From Zafaria cholistanensis (GTDB lineage: Bacteria; Actinomycetota; Actinomycetes; Actinomycetales; Micrococcaceae), in the NCBI RefSeq assembly GCF_008580665.1, contig NZ_BKDJ01000015.1, positions 1-64,000 on the forward strand: DNA of 64,000 nucleotides, in the 5' to 3' direction. Shown in pieces: positions 52,376-61,714 of the stretch; positions within the stretch are counted from its first letter, which is position 1, and the number at the start of each line of letters is the position of its first letter. The position numbers were made by a program, and so were the translations under genes. The notes below the pieces were generated by a model. It was not told the DNA's origin. It ran no database searches and was given only the letters and a program-made list of their open reading frames with translations.

Positions 52376-55300
52376 CTAGCGGGTGAAGGCCTGCTGCAGC
52401 AGCGTGGCCAACTCGGCGTCGTGGCGCTTGTGCGAACCGGTCGAGGTCGCCGCCGAGGCCGGACGCGAAACCAGGCGCACCGGGCGGCCGAGGTCCGGCA
52501 CCAGGTTCAGGCCGATGAACGGCCACGGACCCTGGTTGGCGGGCTCGTCCTGGGCCCAGACCAGGTCGGCGTTCGGGTACTTGGCCAGCTCGGCCTGGAT
52601 CTGTTCGGTCGGCAGCGGGTAGAGCTGCTCGATGCGGATGATCGCGGTCCGGGTGTCGTTGGCCTTCTGGCGGGCGGCAGCCAGGTCGTAGTACAGGCGG
52701 CCGGAGACCAGCAGCACCCGGTCGACCTGCGCGGCGTCCAGCTGCGCCGTGTCCGGGATGATCTCCTGGAAGCGGCCCTGCGTGAAGTCCTCCACCGAGG
52801 AGGCGGCGGCCTTCAGGCGCAGCAGCTGCTTCGGGGTGAAGATGATCAGCGGCTTGCGCGGACGGTGGTACGCCTGGCGGCGCAGCAGGTGGAAGTGGTT
52901 CGCGCCGGTGCTCGGGTTGACCACGAACATGTTGTCCTCGGCGCACATCTGCAGGAAGCGTTCGATGCGGGCGGAGGAGTGGTCCGGGCCCTGGCCCTCG
53001 TAGCCGTGCGGCAGCATCAGCACCAGCGAGGAACGCTGGCCCCACTTCTGCTCGGCCGAGGAGATGAACTCGTCGATGACGGTCTGCGCGCCGTTGACGA
53101 AGTCGCCGAACTGCGCCTCCCACAGCACCAGGGCGTCCGGCCGCTCGACGGAGTAGCCGTACTCGAAGCCCATGGCCGCGTACTCAGACAGCAGCGAGTC
53201 GTAGATCCACAGCTTGGCCTGGTCCTCGGACAGGCCCAGCAGCGGGGTCCACTCGTTGCCGTTGACGCGGTCGTGGAAGACGGCGTGGCGCTGGACGAAG
53301 GTGCCGCGTCGGGAGTCCTGGCCGGCCAGGCGGACCGGGACGCCCTCAAGGGTGAGCGAACCGAAGGCCGCGATCTCGGCAAAGCCCCAGTCGATGCCGC
53401 CTTCGCGGGACATCTGCTCGCGGCGCTCCAGGAGGGCCTTGAGCTTGGGGTGGACCGTGAAGCCCTCGGGGATGCCGAGGTGGGCGCCGCCGATGAGGGC
53501 CAGCGTCTCGGCGGAGATCGCCGTGCCGGTGCGCACCGGAACGGAGGCCTCGTCGTCCACCTGGGCGGCGGGCAGCTCGAGGTCGTGGACCGCGCCGTCG
53601 GCGTTGATCACCGGGATCGGGGAGGTCTGCGCGGCGTGGGTTTCCGCGAAGACCCGCTCCAGGCGCTCCTGGTAGTCGCGCAGCGCCTGGTCGGCCTCGT
53701 CCTGGGTGATGTCGCCGCGGCCGACCAGGGCCTCGGTGTACAGCCGGCGGGTCGAGCGCTTGGCCTCGATGAGGTTGTACATCATCGGCTGGGTCATCGA
53801 GGGGTCGTCGCCCTCGTTGTGGCCGCGGCGGCGGTAGCACACCATGTCGATGACGACGTCCTTGTTGAACCGCTGGCGGTACTTGAAGGCGAACTGCGCC
53901 ACGCGGACCACGGACTCGGGGTCGTCGCCGTTGACGTGGAACACCGGGGCCTGGACCATCTTCGCAACGTCCGTGGAGTACACGGAGGAGCGCGAGGAGG
54001 TCGGTGCGGTGGTGAAGCCGACCTGGTTGTTCACGATCACGTGGATCGTGCCGCCGGTGCGGTAGCCGCGCAGCTGGGACAGGTTCAGCGTTTCCGCGAC
54101 GACGCCCTGGCCGGCGAAGGCGGCGTCGCCGTGGACCAGGATCGGCAGCACGCCGAAGCCTTCGTCGCCCTGGTCCAGGCGGTCCTGCTTGGCGCGCACG
54201 ATGCCCTCGAGGACGGGGTCGACGGCCTCCAGGTGGGACGGGTTGGCCGCCAGGTACACCTTGGTCTCGTTGCCGCGGTCGGAAACGAACTTGCCCTCGG
54301 TGCCGAGGTGGTACTTCACGTCTCCGGAGCCCTGCACCGAGCGCGGGTCCTGGGTTCCCTCGAACTCGCGGAAGACCTGGGCGTAGGTCTTGCCGGCAAT
54401 GTTGGTGAGGACGTTCAGGCGGCCGCGGTGGGCCATGCCGATGGCGACCTCGTCGAGGCGTTCGTCGGCCGCGTCGGAGATGATCGCGTCCAGCAGCGGG
54501 ATCAGGGATTCTCCGCCCTCGAGGGAGAAGCGCTTCTGCCCGACGAACTTGGTCTGCAGGAAGGTCTCGAAGGCCTCCGCCGCGTTCAGCCGGCCCAGGA
54601 TGCGCAGCTGCTCCTCGCGGGTCGGCTTGGTGTACTCGTGCTCCAGTTCGTCCTGGAACCACTGGCGCTCCACCGGGTCCTGGATGTGCATGTACTCGAT
54701 GCCGGTGGTGCGGCAGTAGGCGTCGCGCAGGACGCCGAGGATCTTGCGCAGCGGCAGGCGGGAGGCCCCGCCGAAGCCGCCGGTGACCCACTCGCGGTCC
54801 AGGTCCCAGAGGGTCAGCCCGTAGGTCTGGATGTCCAGGTCCGGGTGGCGGCGCTGGACGTACTCCAGCGGGTTGGTGTCGGCCATCAGGTGGCCGCGCA
54901 CGCGGTAGGCGTGGATCAGCTGCTGGATCCGGGCCACCTTGCTGATCTGCAGTTCGACGTCGACCTGGTTGTCGACGCTCCAGCGCACCGGCTCGTAGGG
55001 GATGCGCAGGGATTCGAAGATCTCGTCGTAGAAGCCCTGCTCGCCCAGCAGCAGGGACTCGACCAGGCGCAGGAACTCGCCGGAGCCGGCGCCCTGAATG
55101 ACGCGGTGGTCGTAGGTGGAGGTCAGCGTGATGATCTTGCCGACGCCCTGGGTAGCCAGCGTCTTGGCGCTGGCACCGCGGAACTCGGCCGGATACTCGA
55201 GGGCGCCGACGCCAACAATGGTGGCCTGGCCCTTGGACAGGCGCGGCACGGAGTGCACGGTGCCGATGCCGCCCGGGTTGGTCAGGGAGACCGTGGTCCC

Positions 55301-56107
55301 GGCGTGGTCGTCCGCGGTCAGCTTGCCGCTGCGGGCGCGCTTGATCAGGTCCTCATAGGTGTTCCAGAACTCCGAGAAGTTCAGCGTCTCGGCCTTCTTG
55401 ATGTTCGGCACCATCAGCAGGCGGGAGCCGTCCGGCTTGGGCATGTCGATGGCGATGCCGAAGTTTACGTGGGCCGGCTGGACGGCGACGGGCTTGCCGT
55501 CGATCTCGTCGTAGGTGACGTTCTGGGACGGGAACAGCTTCAGGGCCCGCACGACGGCGTAGCCGATCAGGTGCGTGAAGGACACCTTGCCGCCGCGTGC
55601 GCGGGCCAGGTGGTTGTTGATGACCACGCGGTTGTCCATGAGCAGCTTGGCGGGGACGGCGCGGACGGTCGTCGCGGTCGGCACCTCGAGGCTGGCCTGC
55701 ATGTTGGTGGCGATGGCCTTGGCCGGGCCCTTCAGGACGGTGACGACGTCCTCTTCGGTGGGCGCCGTGCCGGCGGCCGACTTCGGCAGCTCGGCCGGGA
55801 TCGGGATGGACTTCGTGGCCGGGCGTGCAGGCTCGGCGGGGACCGGGGCCGGCGGCGTGGCGACCGATTCCGCGGAAGCGGCCGGAAGGCTGGGGGTGGT
55901 GTCCACTACGCGCGCCTGGGTTGCGGCGGGGGCTGCGGCCGGAGCGGTCGGCAGCGCGGGCCCCGCGCCGTTGAAGGACTCAAAAATGTCCCACCACTTC
56001 TTGTCGACCGAGTTCTTGTCCTTGAGGAACTGCTCGTACAGCTCGTCAACGAGCCATTCGTTCCCGCCGAACTCTTCGGTCAGACGGTGGTGTGGTTGAT
56101 CTGGCAC
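52376..56107 (-). CDS. kgd: Multifunctional 2-oxoglutarate metabolism enzyme Kgd (SucA with fused E2-like domain)
   Basis: The 1243-residue thiamine-diphosphate enzyme decarboxylates 2-oxoglutarate in the TCA cycle and acts as E1 of the dehydrogenase complex. The N-terminal E1 tether (FGGNEWLVDELYEQFLKD, 13-30) and a Pro/Ala linker (about 45-110) precede an acyltransferase-type E2 catalytic domain (about 115-345). The E1 body (about 360-1243) has MAHRGRLNVLTNI and GDAAFAGQGVVAET. It also has RRRGHNEGDDPSMTQP, part of the cofactor site, and HGYEGQGPDHSSAR. The GTG start at 56107 gives the standard N-terminus. This fusion is typical of actinobacteria. Confidence 0.97.
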   Translation of the reverse strand: MPDQPHHRLTEEFGGNEWLVDELYEQFLKDKNSVDKKWWDIFESFNGAGPALPTAPAAAPAATQARVVDTTPSLPAASAESVATPPAPVPAEPARPATKSIPIPAELPKSAAGTAPTEEDVVTVLKGPAKAIATNMQASLEVPTATTVRAVPAKLLMDNRVVINNHLARARGGKVSFTHLIGYAVVRALKLFPSQNVTYDEIDGKPVAVQPAHVNFGIAIDMPKPDGSRLLMVPNIKKAETLNFSEFWNTYEDLIKRARSGKLTADDHAGTTVSLTNPGGIGTVHSVPRLSKGQATIVGVGALEYPAEFRGASAKTLATQGVGKIITLTSTYDHRVIQGAGSGEFLRLVESLLLGEQGFYDEIFESLRIPYEPVRWSVDNQVDVELQISKVARIQQLIHAYRVRGHLMADTNPLEYVQRRHPDLDIQTYGLTLWDLDREWVTGGFGGASRLPLRKILGVLRDAYCRTTGIEYMHIQDPVERQWFQDELEHEYTKPTREEQLRILGRLNAAEAFETFLQTKFVGQKRFSLEGGESLIPLLDAIISDAADERLDEVAIGMAHRGRLNVLTNIAGKTYAQVFREFEGTQDPRSVQGSGDVKYHLGTEGKFVSDRGNETKVYLAANPSHLEAVDPVLEGIVRAKQDRLDQGDEGFGVLPILVHGDAAFAGQGVVAETLNLSQLRGYRTGGTIHVIVNNQVGFTTAPTSSRSSVYSTDVAKMVQAPVFHVNGDDPESVVRVAQFAFKYRQRFNKDVVIDMVCYRRRGHNEGDDPSMTQPMMYNLIEAKRSTRRLYTEALVGRGDITQDEADQALRDYQERLERVFAETHAAQTSPIPVINADGAVHDLELPAAQVDDEASVPVRTGTAISAETLALIGGAHLGIPEGFTVHPKLKALLERREQMSREGGIDWGFAEIAAFGSLTLEGVPVRLAGQDSRRGTFVQRHAVFHDRVNGNEWTPLLGLSEDQAKLWIYDSLLSEYAAMGFEYGYSVERPDALVLWEAQFGDFVNGAQTVIDEFISSAEQKWGQRSSLVLMLPHGYEGQGPDHSSARIERFLQMCAEDNMFVVNPSTGANHFHLLRRQAYHRPRKPLIIFTPKQLLRLKAAASSVEDFTQGRFQEIIPDTAQLDAAQVDRVLLVSGRLYYDLAAARQKANDTRTAIIRIEQLYPLPTEQIQAELAKYPNADLVWAQDEPANQGPWPFIGLNLVPDLGRPVRLVSRPASAATSTGSHKRHDAELATLLQQAFTR

Positions 56108-56199
56108 GGTTTAAACGCCTCTTCCCTGGTAGCCGGCCGCCGCCGGTGCCCGGTCGGTATCCGGGGAGCGGTGGCGACATAGTCCTAGACCTGCCAGAC

Positions 56200-56205
56200 A
56201 GTGTA
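56200..56205 (-). promoter_or_regulatory. Probable kgd promoter -10
   Basis: TACACT on the minus strand lies about 93 bases before the kgd start. No good -35 is seen. Confidence 0.4.
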
Positions 56206-56306
56206 ATGACTTACGGCCGAAGCAAGCGAACTTTTGAGGCGTGGATCACTCCGGTTCCGTAATTCCGCCACGCGGAGGGCGCTCCGGCGGCCGGGCCCCG
56301 GTGTCG

Positions 56307-56312
56307 TAGACT
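56307..56312 (+). promoter_or_regulatory. Probable promoter -10 of the CNNM operon
   Basis: TAGACT lies 9 bases before the ATG of a 46-codon upstream ORF and about 150 bases before the first CNNM gene. Confidence 0.45.
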
Positions 56313-56321
56313 GGAATCCTT

Positions 56322-56462
56322 ATGGACAGCCACACACCGTGCCGGCCCACCGCCTCCGGGCGTCGAGCCGGCATTTCCCGTTATGACTCGCCCGCCGCTC
56401 CCGCATCGGAGCCTTCCAGACCGGTTGCCCCACCGCGTTTGCCCGCCAGGGGGGACGCATAG
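56322..56462 (+). CDS. Candidate proline-rich upstream ORF of the CNNM operon
   Basis: A 46-codon frame starts at an ATG just after a -10 box and ends with TAG directly followed by the ATG of the first CNNM gene, in the same frame. Nine of 46 residues are proline, with an APP near the end. It lacks a ribosome site and would need a near-leaderless mRNA. Proline-rich leaders control magnesium transporter genes in enterobacteria, so a regulatory role is conceivable. A chance ORF in GC-rich DNA is equally possible. Confidence 0.35.
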   Translation: MDSHTPCRPTASGRRAGISRYDSPAAPASEPSRPVAPPRLPARGDA

Positions 56463-57779
56463 ATGGAATGGCTCCTGCTGGCCGCAGGCCTGCTGCTGAT
56501 CCTGGGTACCGGCTTCTTCGTCGCCGTTGAGTTCTCCCTCGTCGCCCTGGACCAGGCCACCGTGCAACGTTCCATCGACGCCGGGGAAAAAGGCGCCGCG
56601 CCGCTGATGCACTGCGTGAAGTCCCTTTCCACCCAGCTGTCCTCGTGCCAGCTCGGCATCACCCTGACCACGCTGCTGACCGGCTACGTGATGGAGCCGT
56701 CCGTCGGGCGGCTGCTGGCGCCCCCGCTGGAGGCCGCCGGGCTCGGAACCGCGGCCGGGCCCACGGCGCTGGTGGTCGCCATGGTCCTGGCCACGCTGCT
56801 GTCGATGGTGATCGGTGAACTGGTCCCAAAAAACCTGGCGATCGCCCGGGCCCTGCCCATCGGCCGCGCCCTGGCCGCCCCGCAGTTGGTGTTCACCGCC
56901 GTGTTCAAGCCCGCCATCGTGCTGCTGAACGGGTTCTCCAACCGTGTCCTCCACCTTTTCGGCCTCGAGGCCAAGGAGGAGATTTCCGGCGCGCGCAGCC
57001 CCGCGGAGCTGGCCTCCCTGGTGCGCCGCTCCGCGGAGCTGGGCACGCTGGACGCCGAGACCGCCAACTTCCTGGCCCGGACGCTGCGCTTCTCCGAGCG
57101 CTCCGCGGCCGACGTAATGACTCCGCGCATCCGCATGGAAACGGTGCACCACGACGAGCCGCTGGCTGACGTCATCGAAACGGCGCGCCGCACCGGCTAC
57201 TCCCGCTTTCCCGTCATTGGCGAATCCGCCGACGACGTCCTGGGCGTGTGCCACGTGAAGAAGGCGGTTGCCGTGCCACGCGCCAAGCGCGGGGAGCTGG
57301 TGGCCGCCAACATCATGTCCGACATCATCGCCGTCCCCGAAACGGTGCACCTGGATGCGCTGCTGTCCCAGTTGCGCGAGGCCAACCTCCAGATGGCGAT
57401 GGTTTTGGATGAGTATGGCGGCACCGCCGGCATGGTCACCCTCGAGGACCTGGTGGAGGAGATCGTTGGCGAGGTGTCCGACGAGCACGACCGCACCCAG
57501 CCCGGGGTCCTCCAGTCGGCGGACGGCAGCTGGTACCTGCCGGGGCTGTTGCGGCCCGACGAGGTCCGCGACCAGATCCGCGGCCTGGTGGTACCCGACG
57601 ACGCCTCCTACGAGACGATCGGCGGCTACATCATGGCCACCCTGGGGCGGATCCCGGCGGCGGGCGACGAGGTCCCCGTGGGCGGCGGAACCCTGTCGGT
57701 CGTGCGGATGGACGGCCGCCGCGTGGACCGGGTCCGCTTCACCGCGGCTGCCGAGGCGCCGGCGGAGGAGGTCCGATGA
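56463..57779 (+). CDS. CNNM/CorC-family membrane protein with CBS pair and CorC_HlyC domain
   Basis: The 438-residue protein has a DUF21/CNNM transmembrane domain (about 1-190, with GTGFFVAVEFSLVALD and IGELVPKNLAIA). Two CBS domains follow (about 215-335, DVMTPRIRMETV and MVLDEYGGTAGMVTLEDLVEEIVGE), then a C-terminal CorC_HlyC domain (about 350-430). Such proteins are linked to magnesium or other cation efflux. It overlaps the second CNNM gene by four bases. Confidence 0.92.
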   Translation: MEWLLLAAGLLLILGTGFFVAVEFSLVALDQATVQRSIDAGEKGAAPLMHCVKSLSTQLSSCQLGITLTTLLTGYVMEPSVGRLLAPPLEAAGLGTAAGPTALVVAMVLATLLSMVIGELVPKNLAIARALPIGRALAAPQLVFTAVFKPAIVLLNGFSNRVLHLFGLEAKEEISGARSPAELASLVRRSAELGTLDAETANFLARTLRFSERSAADVMTPRIRMETVHHDEPLADVIETARRTGYSRFPVIGESADDVLGVCHVKKAVAVPRAKRGELVAANIMSDIIAVPETVHLDALLSQLREANLQMAMVLDEYGGTAGMVTLEDLVEEIVGEVSDEHDRTQPGVLQSADGSWYLPGLLRPDEVRDQIRGLVVPDDASYETIGGYIMATLGRIPAAGDEVPVGGGTLSVVRMDGRRVDRVRFTAAAEAPAEEVR

Positions 57780-58867
57780 GCGACTGGATGGGAATCCTGT
57801 GGCTGGCCGTGCTCCTGGTCGGCAACGCCTTCTTCGTCGGGGCCGAGTTCGCCGTCATGTCCGCGCGCCGCAGCCAGATCGAACCGCTGGCCGAGGCCGG
57901 CAGCAAGCGCGCCGCGATCGCCCTGCGGGCCATGGAGGATGTGTCCCTGATGCTGGCCGTGTGCCAGTTGGGCATCACGGTCTGCTCGCTGCTGATCCTC
58001 AATGTCGCCGAACCGGCAATCCACCACCTGTTCGAGGCGCCGCTGAAGCTCCTGGGCGTGCCCGGGCAGTTCGCGGACCCCGTGGCCTTCGTGGTGGCGC
58101 TGATGATCGTCACCTTCCTGCACGTCACCTTCGGCGAGATGGTCCCGAAGAACATCTCGGTCTCCGCGGCCGACAGGGCCGTGCTGCTGCTGGCCCCGCC
58201 GCTGGTGGGGATGTCCCGGCTGGTCCATCCCGTGGTGGGCTCGCTGAACTGGTTCGCCAACAGCATCCTGCGCCTGATGGGCGTCGAACCCAAGAGCGAG
58301 GTCACCTCCTCCTTCACGCTGGAGGAGGTCCAGTCGATCGTCCAGGAATCGACCCGTCACGGTTTGGTGGAGGACGAGGCCGGGGTGATCTCCGGCGCGC
58401 TGGAGTTTTCCGGGCAGACGGCCGAAGACATCATGGTTCCGCTGGATGGACTGGTCTCCCTGCCGGTGGACACCACCCCGGCGCAGTTCGAGAAGGCGGT
58501 GGGACGCACCGGGTTCTCCCGCTTCACCATCCTCGACGAGGAGGAGAACATCTCCGGATACCTCCACCTGAAGGACGTGATGGCGATCCCGCCTTCCCGC
58601 TACGACGAGCCGATCCCGGTGACCAAGCTGCGCTCGCTGGCGAACCTGAGCGGCGGCGCGGAAATCGAGGACGCGCTGGCCACCATGCAGCGCACCGGTT
58701 CCCACCTGGCCCGCGTCATTGACGCGCAGGGCACCACCCGGGGCGTGCTTTTCCTGGAGGACGTGCTGGAGCAGCTGGTGGGGGAGATTCGCGACGCGAC
58801 GCAGGCCCGGGGCCAGCGGAGGCGCAACGAGGGAACCGATAATGAAAATCAGTCGCATCTAAGTTAG
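57776..58867 (+). CDS. Second CNNM/CorC-family protein, lacking the CorC_HlyC domain
   Basis: The 363-residue paralogue has the CNNM membrane domain (about 1-185, NAFFVGAEFAVMSARRSQ and FGEMVPKNISVS) and a CBS pair (about 210-340). It ends in a basic/polar tail, without the C-terminal CorC_HlyC module of its neighbour. The pair may form a heterodimer. The end of this gene contains the Zur-like box of the next operon. Confidence 0.9.
   Translation: MSDWMGILWLAVLLVGNAFFVGAEFAVMSARRSQIEPLAEAGSKRAAIALRAMEDVSLMLAVCQLGITVCSLLILNVAEPAIHHLFEAPLKLLGVPGQFADPVAFVVALMIVTFLHVTFGEMVPKNISVSAADRAVLLLAPPLVGMSRLVHPVVGSLNWFANSILRLMGVEPKSEVTSSFTLEEVQSIVQESTRHGLVEDEAGVISGALEFSGQTAEDIMVPLDGLVSLPVDTTPAQFEKAVGRTGFSRFTILDEEENISGYLHLKDVMAIPPSRYDEPIPVTKLRSLANLSGGAEIEDALATMQRTGSHLARVIDAQGTTRGVLFLEDVLEQLVGEIRDATQARGQRRRNEGTDNENQSHLS
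58841..58865 (+). promoter_or_regulatory. Zur-like operator and -10 of the zinc ABC operon
   Basis: AATGAAAATCA (58841-58851) followed by a CAT at 58856-58858 resembles one good half and one weak half of the actinobacterial Zur box. TAAGTT at 58860-58865 is a -10 element directly after it, about 60 bases before the zinc-binding protein gene. Confidence 0.55.
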
Positions 58868-58925
58868 GCTTGAGGGGCCGCTTTGGCGGCCCCGTACCTC
58901 CCGCTGCGAAAGGCGCCACCCTCCC

Positions 58926-59918
58926 ATGCGACATTTCCCGCACCGCCACCTCCTTCTGTCCCTGTCTGCCGCGGCCGCCCTGGCCCTGGCCGGGTGCGGC
59001 GCGGGTCCGGCTGCCGACACGGATGCGGACGCGAATGCGGGGGACGCCGGCATCGTGGTTGTTGCCTCCACCAGTGTGTACGCCGACGTGGTGCGGGCCG
59101 TGGGCGGGGACGAGGTCGACGTCCAGGCCCTGATCGACAAGACCTCCCAGGACCCGCACTCCTATGAAGCCACCGCGCAGGACAAGCTGCTGCTGTCCAA
59201 GGCGGACCTGGTGGTCGCCAACGGCGGCGGTTACGACCCCTTCATGGAGGTGCTGGCTGCGGACCTCAAGCTGCCCGAGGCCGCCGTGCTCTCCGCCGTC
59301 GAGTACTCCGGGGAGGCTGCGCATGCGGAGGAGGCCGGAGAGGAGTCCGCGGAGGAATCCTCCCCGGCCGGGGACCATGCCCACGCCCACTCGGCATTCA
59401 ACGAGCACGTCTGGTACGACCTCCACGCCATGGAGGCGGTCGCCGGTGAGGTCGCCGGGCGGCTGGGGGCCCTGCGGCCGGAGTCCTCCGCGGCCTTCCG
59501 CGCGAACGCCGAGGCCTTCGCCCGCGGCCTTGAGCCGGCCGAGGCCAGGATTGAGGCCCTGGCCGCCAGCAACGCCGGAAAGCGCTTCGCCATGACCGAG
59601 CCCGTGCCCTACTACCTCCTCGTTGAGGCGGGACTCGAGGACGGCACACCCGAGGGCTTCAGCGAGGCCATCGAAGAGGGCGGGGACGTGCCGCCGCTGC
59701 TGCTCAAGGAACTGCAGGACGGCCTGGCGGGCGGGGAGTATGCTGTTTTGGCGTACAACGCCCAGACGTCCGGCCCCCAGACCGAAGCCGTGCGCCAAGC
59801 GGCCGTCGACGCGGGGGTCCCCGTGGTGGACTTCACCGAAACCCTGCCGGAAGGTATCGATTACGTGTCCTGGATGAACTCCAACGTCGGCGCGCTGGAG
59901 GCGGCGCTTGCCGGCTAA
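58926..59918 (+). CDS. Zinc-binding lipoprotein of an ABC transporter (ZnuA/AztC-like)
   Basis: The 330-residue lipoprotein has a signal peptide and LALAGC lipobox near residue 19-24. The TroA fold follows with DPHSYEAT near 75. A His-rich loop (GDHAHAHSAFNEHVWYDL, near 148-165) and acidic stretches typical of zinc receptors come next. The acidic insertion before the His loop (EEAGEESAEES) may help gather zinc. A GAAAGG lies upstream. The ATPase gene starts inside its last codons. Confidence 0.92.
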   Translation: MRHFPHRHLLLSLSAAAALALAGCGAGPAADTDADANAGDAGIVVVASTSVYADVVRAVGGDEVDVQALIDKTSQDPHSYEATAQDKLLLSKADLVVANGGGYDPFMEVLAADLKLPEAAVLSAVEYSGEAAHAEEAGEESAEESSPAGDHAHAHSAFNEHVWYDLHAMEAVAGEVAGRLGALRPESSAAFRANAEAFARGLEPAEARIEALAASNAGKRFAMTEPVPYYLLVEAGLEDGTPEGFSEAIEEGGDVPPLLLKELQDGLAGGEYAVLAYNAQTSGPQTEAVRQAAVDAGVPVVDFTETLPEGIDYVSWMNSNVGALEAALAG

Positions 59919-60750
59919 GCAGAACACCGCCGAGCCGGTGGTCCGCCTGCGCGCGGCGGGCCTGCACTTCGGGGACCGCGTCCTGTGGGAAGGGCTGGAC
60001 CTGGACGTGGCCCCCGGCGAGTTCCTGGCCGTCCTGGGCCCCAACGGCTCCGGCAAGACCACCCTGCTGAAGGTCCTGCTGGGCCTGCAGCAGCTCAGCT
60101 CCGGCACCGTCGAGGTGTGCGGGCATCCGGCCACCCGCGGCTCGCGGCTGATCGGGACCATTCCGCAGCAGAAGGCCTTCCCCGGGAACACGCCCCTGCG
60201 CGCCCGCGACCTGGTGGCCCTGGGCATCGACGGCCACCGCTGGGGACCGCGGCTCTTCCGCAGGCGGCTCAATGAAAGGGTCGACGCCCTGCTGGAGCTG
60301 GTCGGGGCCACCGGGTACGCCGAGCGGCCCGTCGGCGTGCTCTCCGGCGGCGAGCAGCAGCGGCTGCGCGCGGCCCAGGCGCTCTCCGACGATCCGCGCC
60401 TGCTGCTGTGCGACGAGCCCCTGCTGTCGCTGGACCTGCACCACCAGCGGGCTGTCTCCGCGCTGATCCACCGGCAGGCGTGCGACCGCGGCAGCGCGGT
60501 CGTCTTCGTCACCCATGAGATCAACCCGATCCTGCAGTACGTCGACCGGGTCCTGTACCTGGCCGGCGGGCGTTTCCACGTAGGAACTCCGGCCGAGGTC
60601 ATGACCAGCGAGACGCTCTCCGAGCTGTACGGCAGCCCCATCGAAGTTTTCCGCAGCAACGGCCGGATCGTGGTCGTGGGCATGCCGGATACGGTGGAGC
60701 ACCACCACGGGGCGGAAGCGGCCTCCCACGACGCCTTGGCAGGAAGCTAG
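59908..60750 (+). CDS. Zinc ABC transporter ATPase (ZnuC-like)
   Basis: The 280-residue ATPase has Walker A GPNGSGKTT near 46, the signature LSGGEQQRL near 145 and LLLCDEPLLSLD near 165. A His-rich C-terminus (VEHHHGAEAASHD) could bind zinc. The TTG start at 59908 overlaps the receptor gene. The permease follows after three bases. Confidence 0.92.
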   Translation: MPAKQNTAEPVVRLRAAGLHFGDRVLWEGLDLDVAPGEFLAVLGPNGSGKTTLLKVLLGLQQLSSGTVEVCGHPATRGSRLIGTIPQQKAFPGNTPLRARDLVALGIDGHRWGPRLFRRRLNERVDALLELVGATGYAERPVGVLSGGEQQRLRAAQALSDDPRLLLCDEPLLSLDLHHQRAVSALIHRQACDRGSAVVFVTHEINPILQYVDRVLYLAGGRFHVGTPAEVMTSETLSELYGSPIEVFRSNGRIVVVGMPDTVEHHHGAEAASHDALAGS

Positions 60751-60753
60751 GAC

Positions 60754-61650
60754 ATGGACCTCAACGATCTCCTCGGGACCATCTTCAGCTTCGAGAACTA
60801 CGCCGAACTGCTCCCGCTGGTCACCAACTCGCTGATCGCCGGGGCCATCCTGGGGCTGGTCGGCGGGCTGGTGGGGATGTTCGTCATGATGCGGGACATG
60901 GCCTTCGCCGTCCACGGCATCGCCGAGCTCAGCTTCGCCGGGGCGGCCCTGGCCCTGCTCCTGGGGGCCAACGTGGTGTGGGGATCGGTGGCAGGGGCCC
61001 TTGCCGCCGCACTGGTCTTGGGCCTGATGGGGGCCTCCGCAAAGGACCGCAACTCGATCACCGGCGTCCTGATGCCCTTCGGACTGGGCCTGGGCATCCT
61101 TTTCCTGGCCCTCTACGAGGGCCGCAGCGCCAACAAGTTCGGCCTGCTCACCGGCCAGATCGTGGCGGTGGACAGCGTCCAGTTGGGGCTGCTGGCCGGC
61201 TGCGCCGTCGTGGTGGTCATCGGCCTGGCCGTGATCTGGCGCCCGCTCACCTTCGCCAGCGTGGATCCAGCCGTTGCCGCGGCGCGCGGGGTGCCGGCGG
61301 GCCGGCTCTCCGTGGTGTTCATGCTCCTGCTGGGCCTGTCCGTGGCCCTGTCCATCCAGGTCGTGGGGGCCTTGCTGGTGCTGTCGCTGCTGGTCACCCC
61401 GGCCGCAGCGGCCCTGCGCGTGACCTCCCGCCCCACCCTGACGGTGGTGCTGAGCGTCGCCTTCGCCGTCCTCAGCGTCGTCGGGGGCATCCTGCTGGCC
61501 CTGGCCGGGCGGCTGCCGATCAGCCCCTACGTCACCACCATCTCCTTCCTGATCTACCTGGCGTGCCGCCTGATCGGCTGGCGCCGGACCGTGGCCGCCA
61601 GCCGCGCCAGGCGTCCGAAACCCGTGGCAGGTCCCGCCCCCGTCCGGTGA
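60754..61650 (+). CDS. Zinc ABC transporter permease (ZnuB-like)
   Basis: The 298-residue protein has about eight membrane helices and the family loops MRDMAFAVHGIAELSFAGAA near 48-67 and PAVAAARGVPAGRL near 170. It completes the zinc uptake operon. Unlike the manganese set at 43-46 kb, its regulator gene is separate, at 63.1 kb. Confidence 0.93.
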   Translation: MDLNDLLGTIFSFENYAELLPLVTNSLIAGAILGLVGGLVGMFVMMRDMAFAVHGIAELSFAGAALALLLGANVVWGSVAGALAAALVLGLMGASAKDRNSITGVLMPFGLGLGILFLALYEGRSANKFGLLTGQIVAVDSVQLGLLAGCAVVVVIGLAVIWRPLTFASVDPAVAAARGVPAGRLSVVFMLLLGLSVALSIQVVGALLVLSLLVTPAAAALRVTSRPTLTVVLSVAFAVLSVVGGILLALAGRLPISPYVTTISFLIYLACRLIGWRRTVAASRARRPKPVAGPAPVR

Positions 61651-61714
61651 CAAAGCCCCGGGGGCAACCTACGCTGGGGCCAACCCAGAAACGGACCCCG
61701 GGGGAGGCGGCGTC

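Noticed and set aside
52421-56182. Very long plus-strand open frame opposite kgd (and similar ones opposite the acyl-CoA ligase and rsgA/aroA).
   Set aside because: Antisense shadow caused by high third-position GC; composition is Val/Gly/Arg/Asp-biased and no family motif appears.
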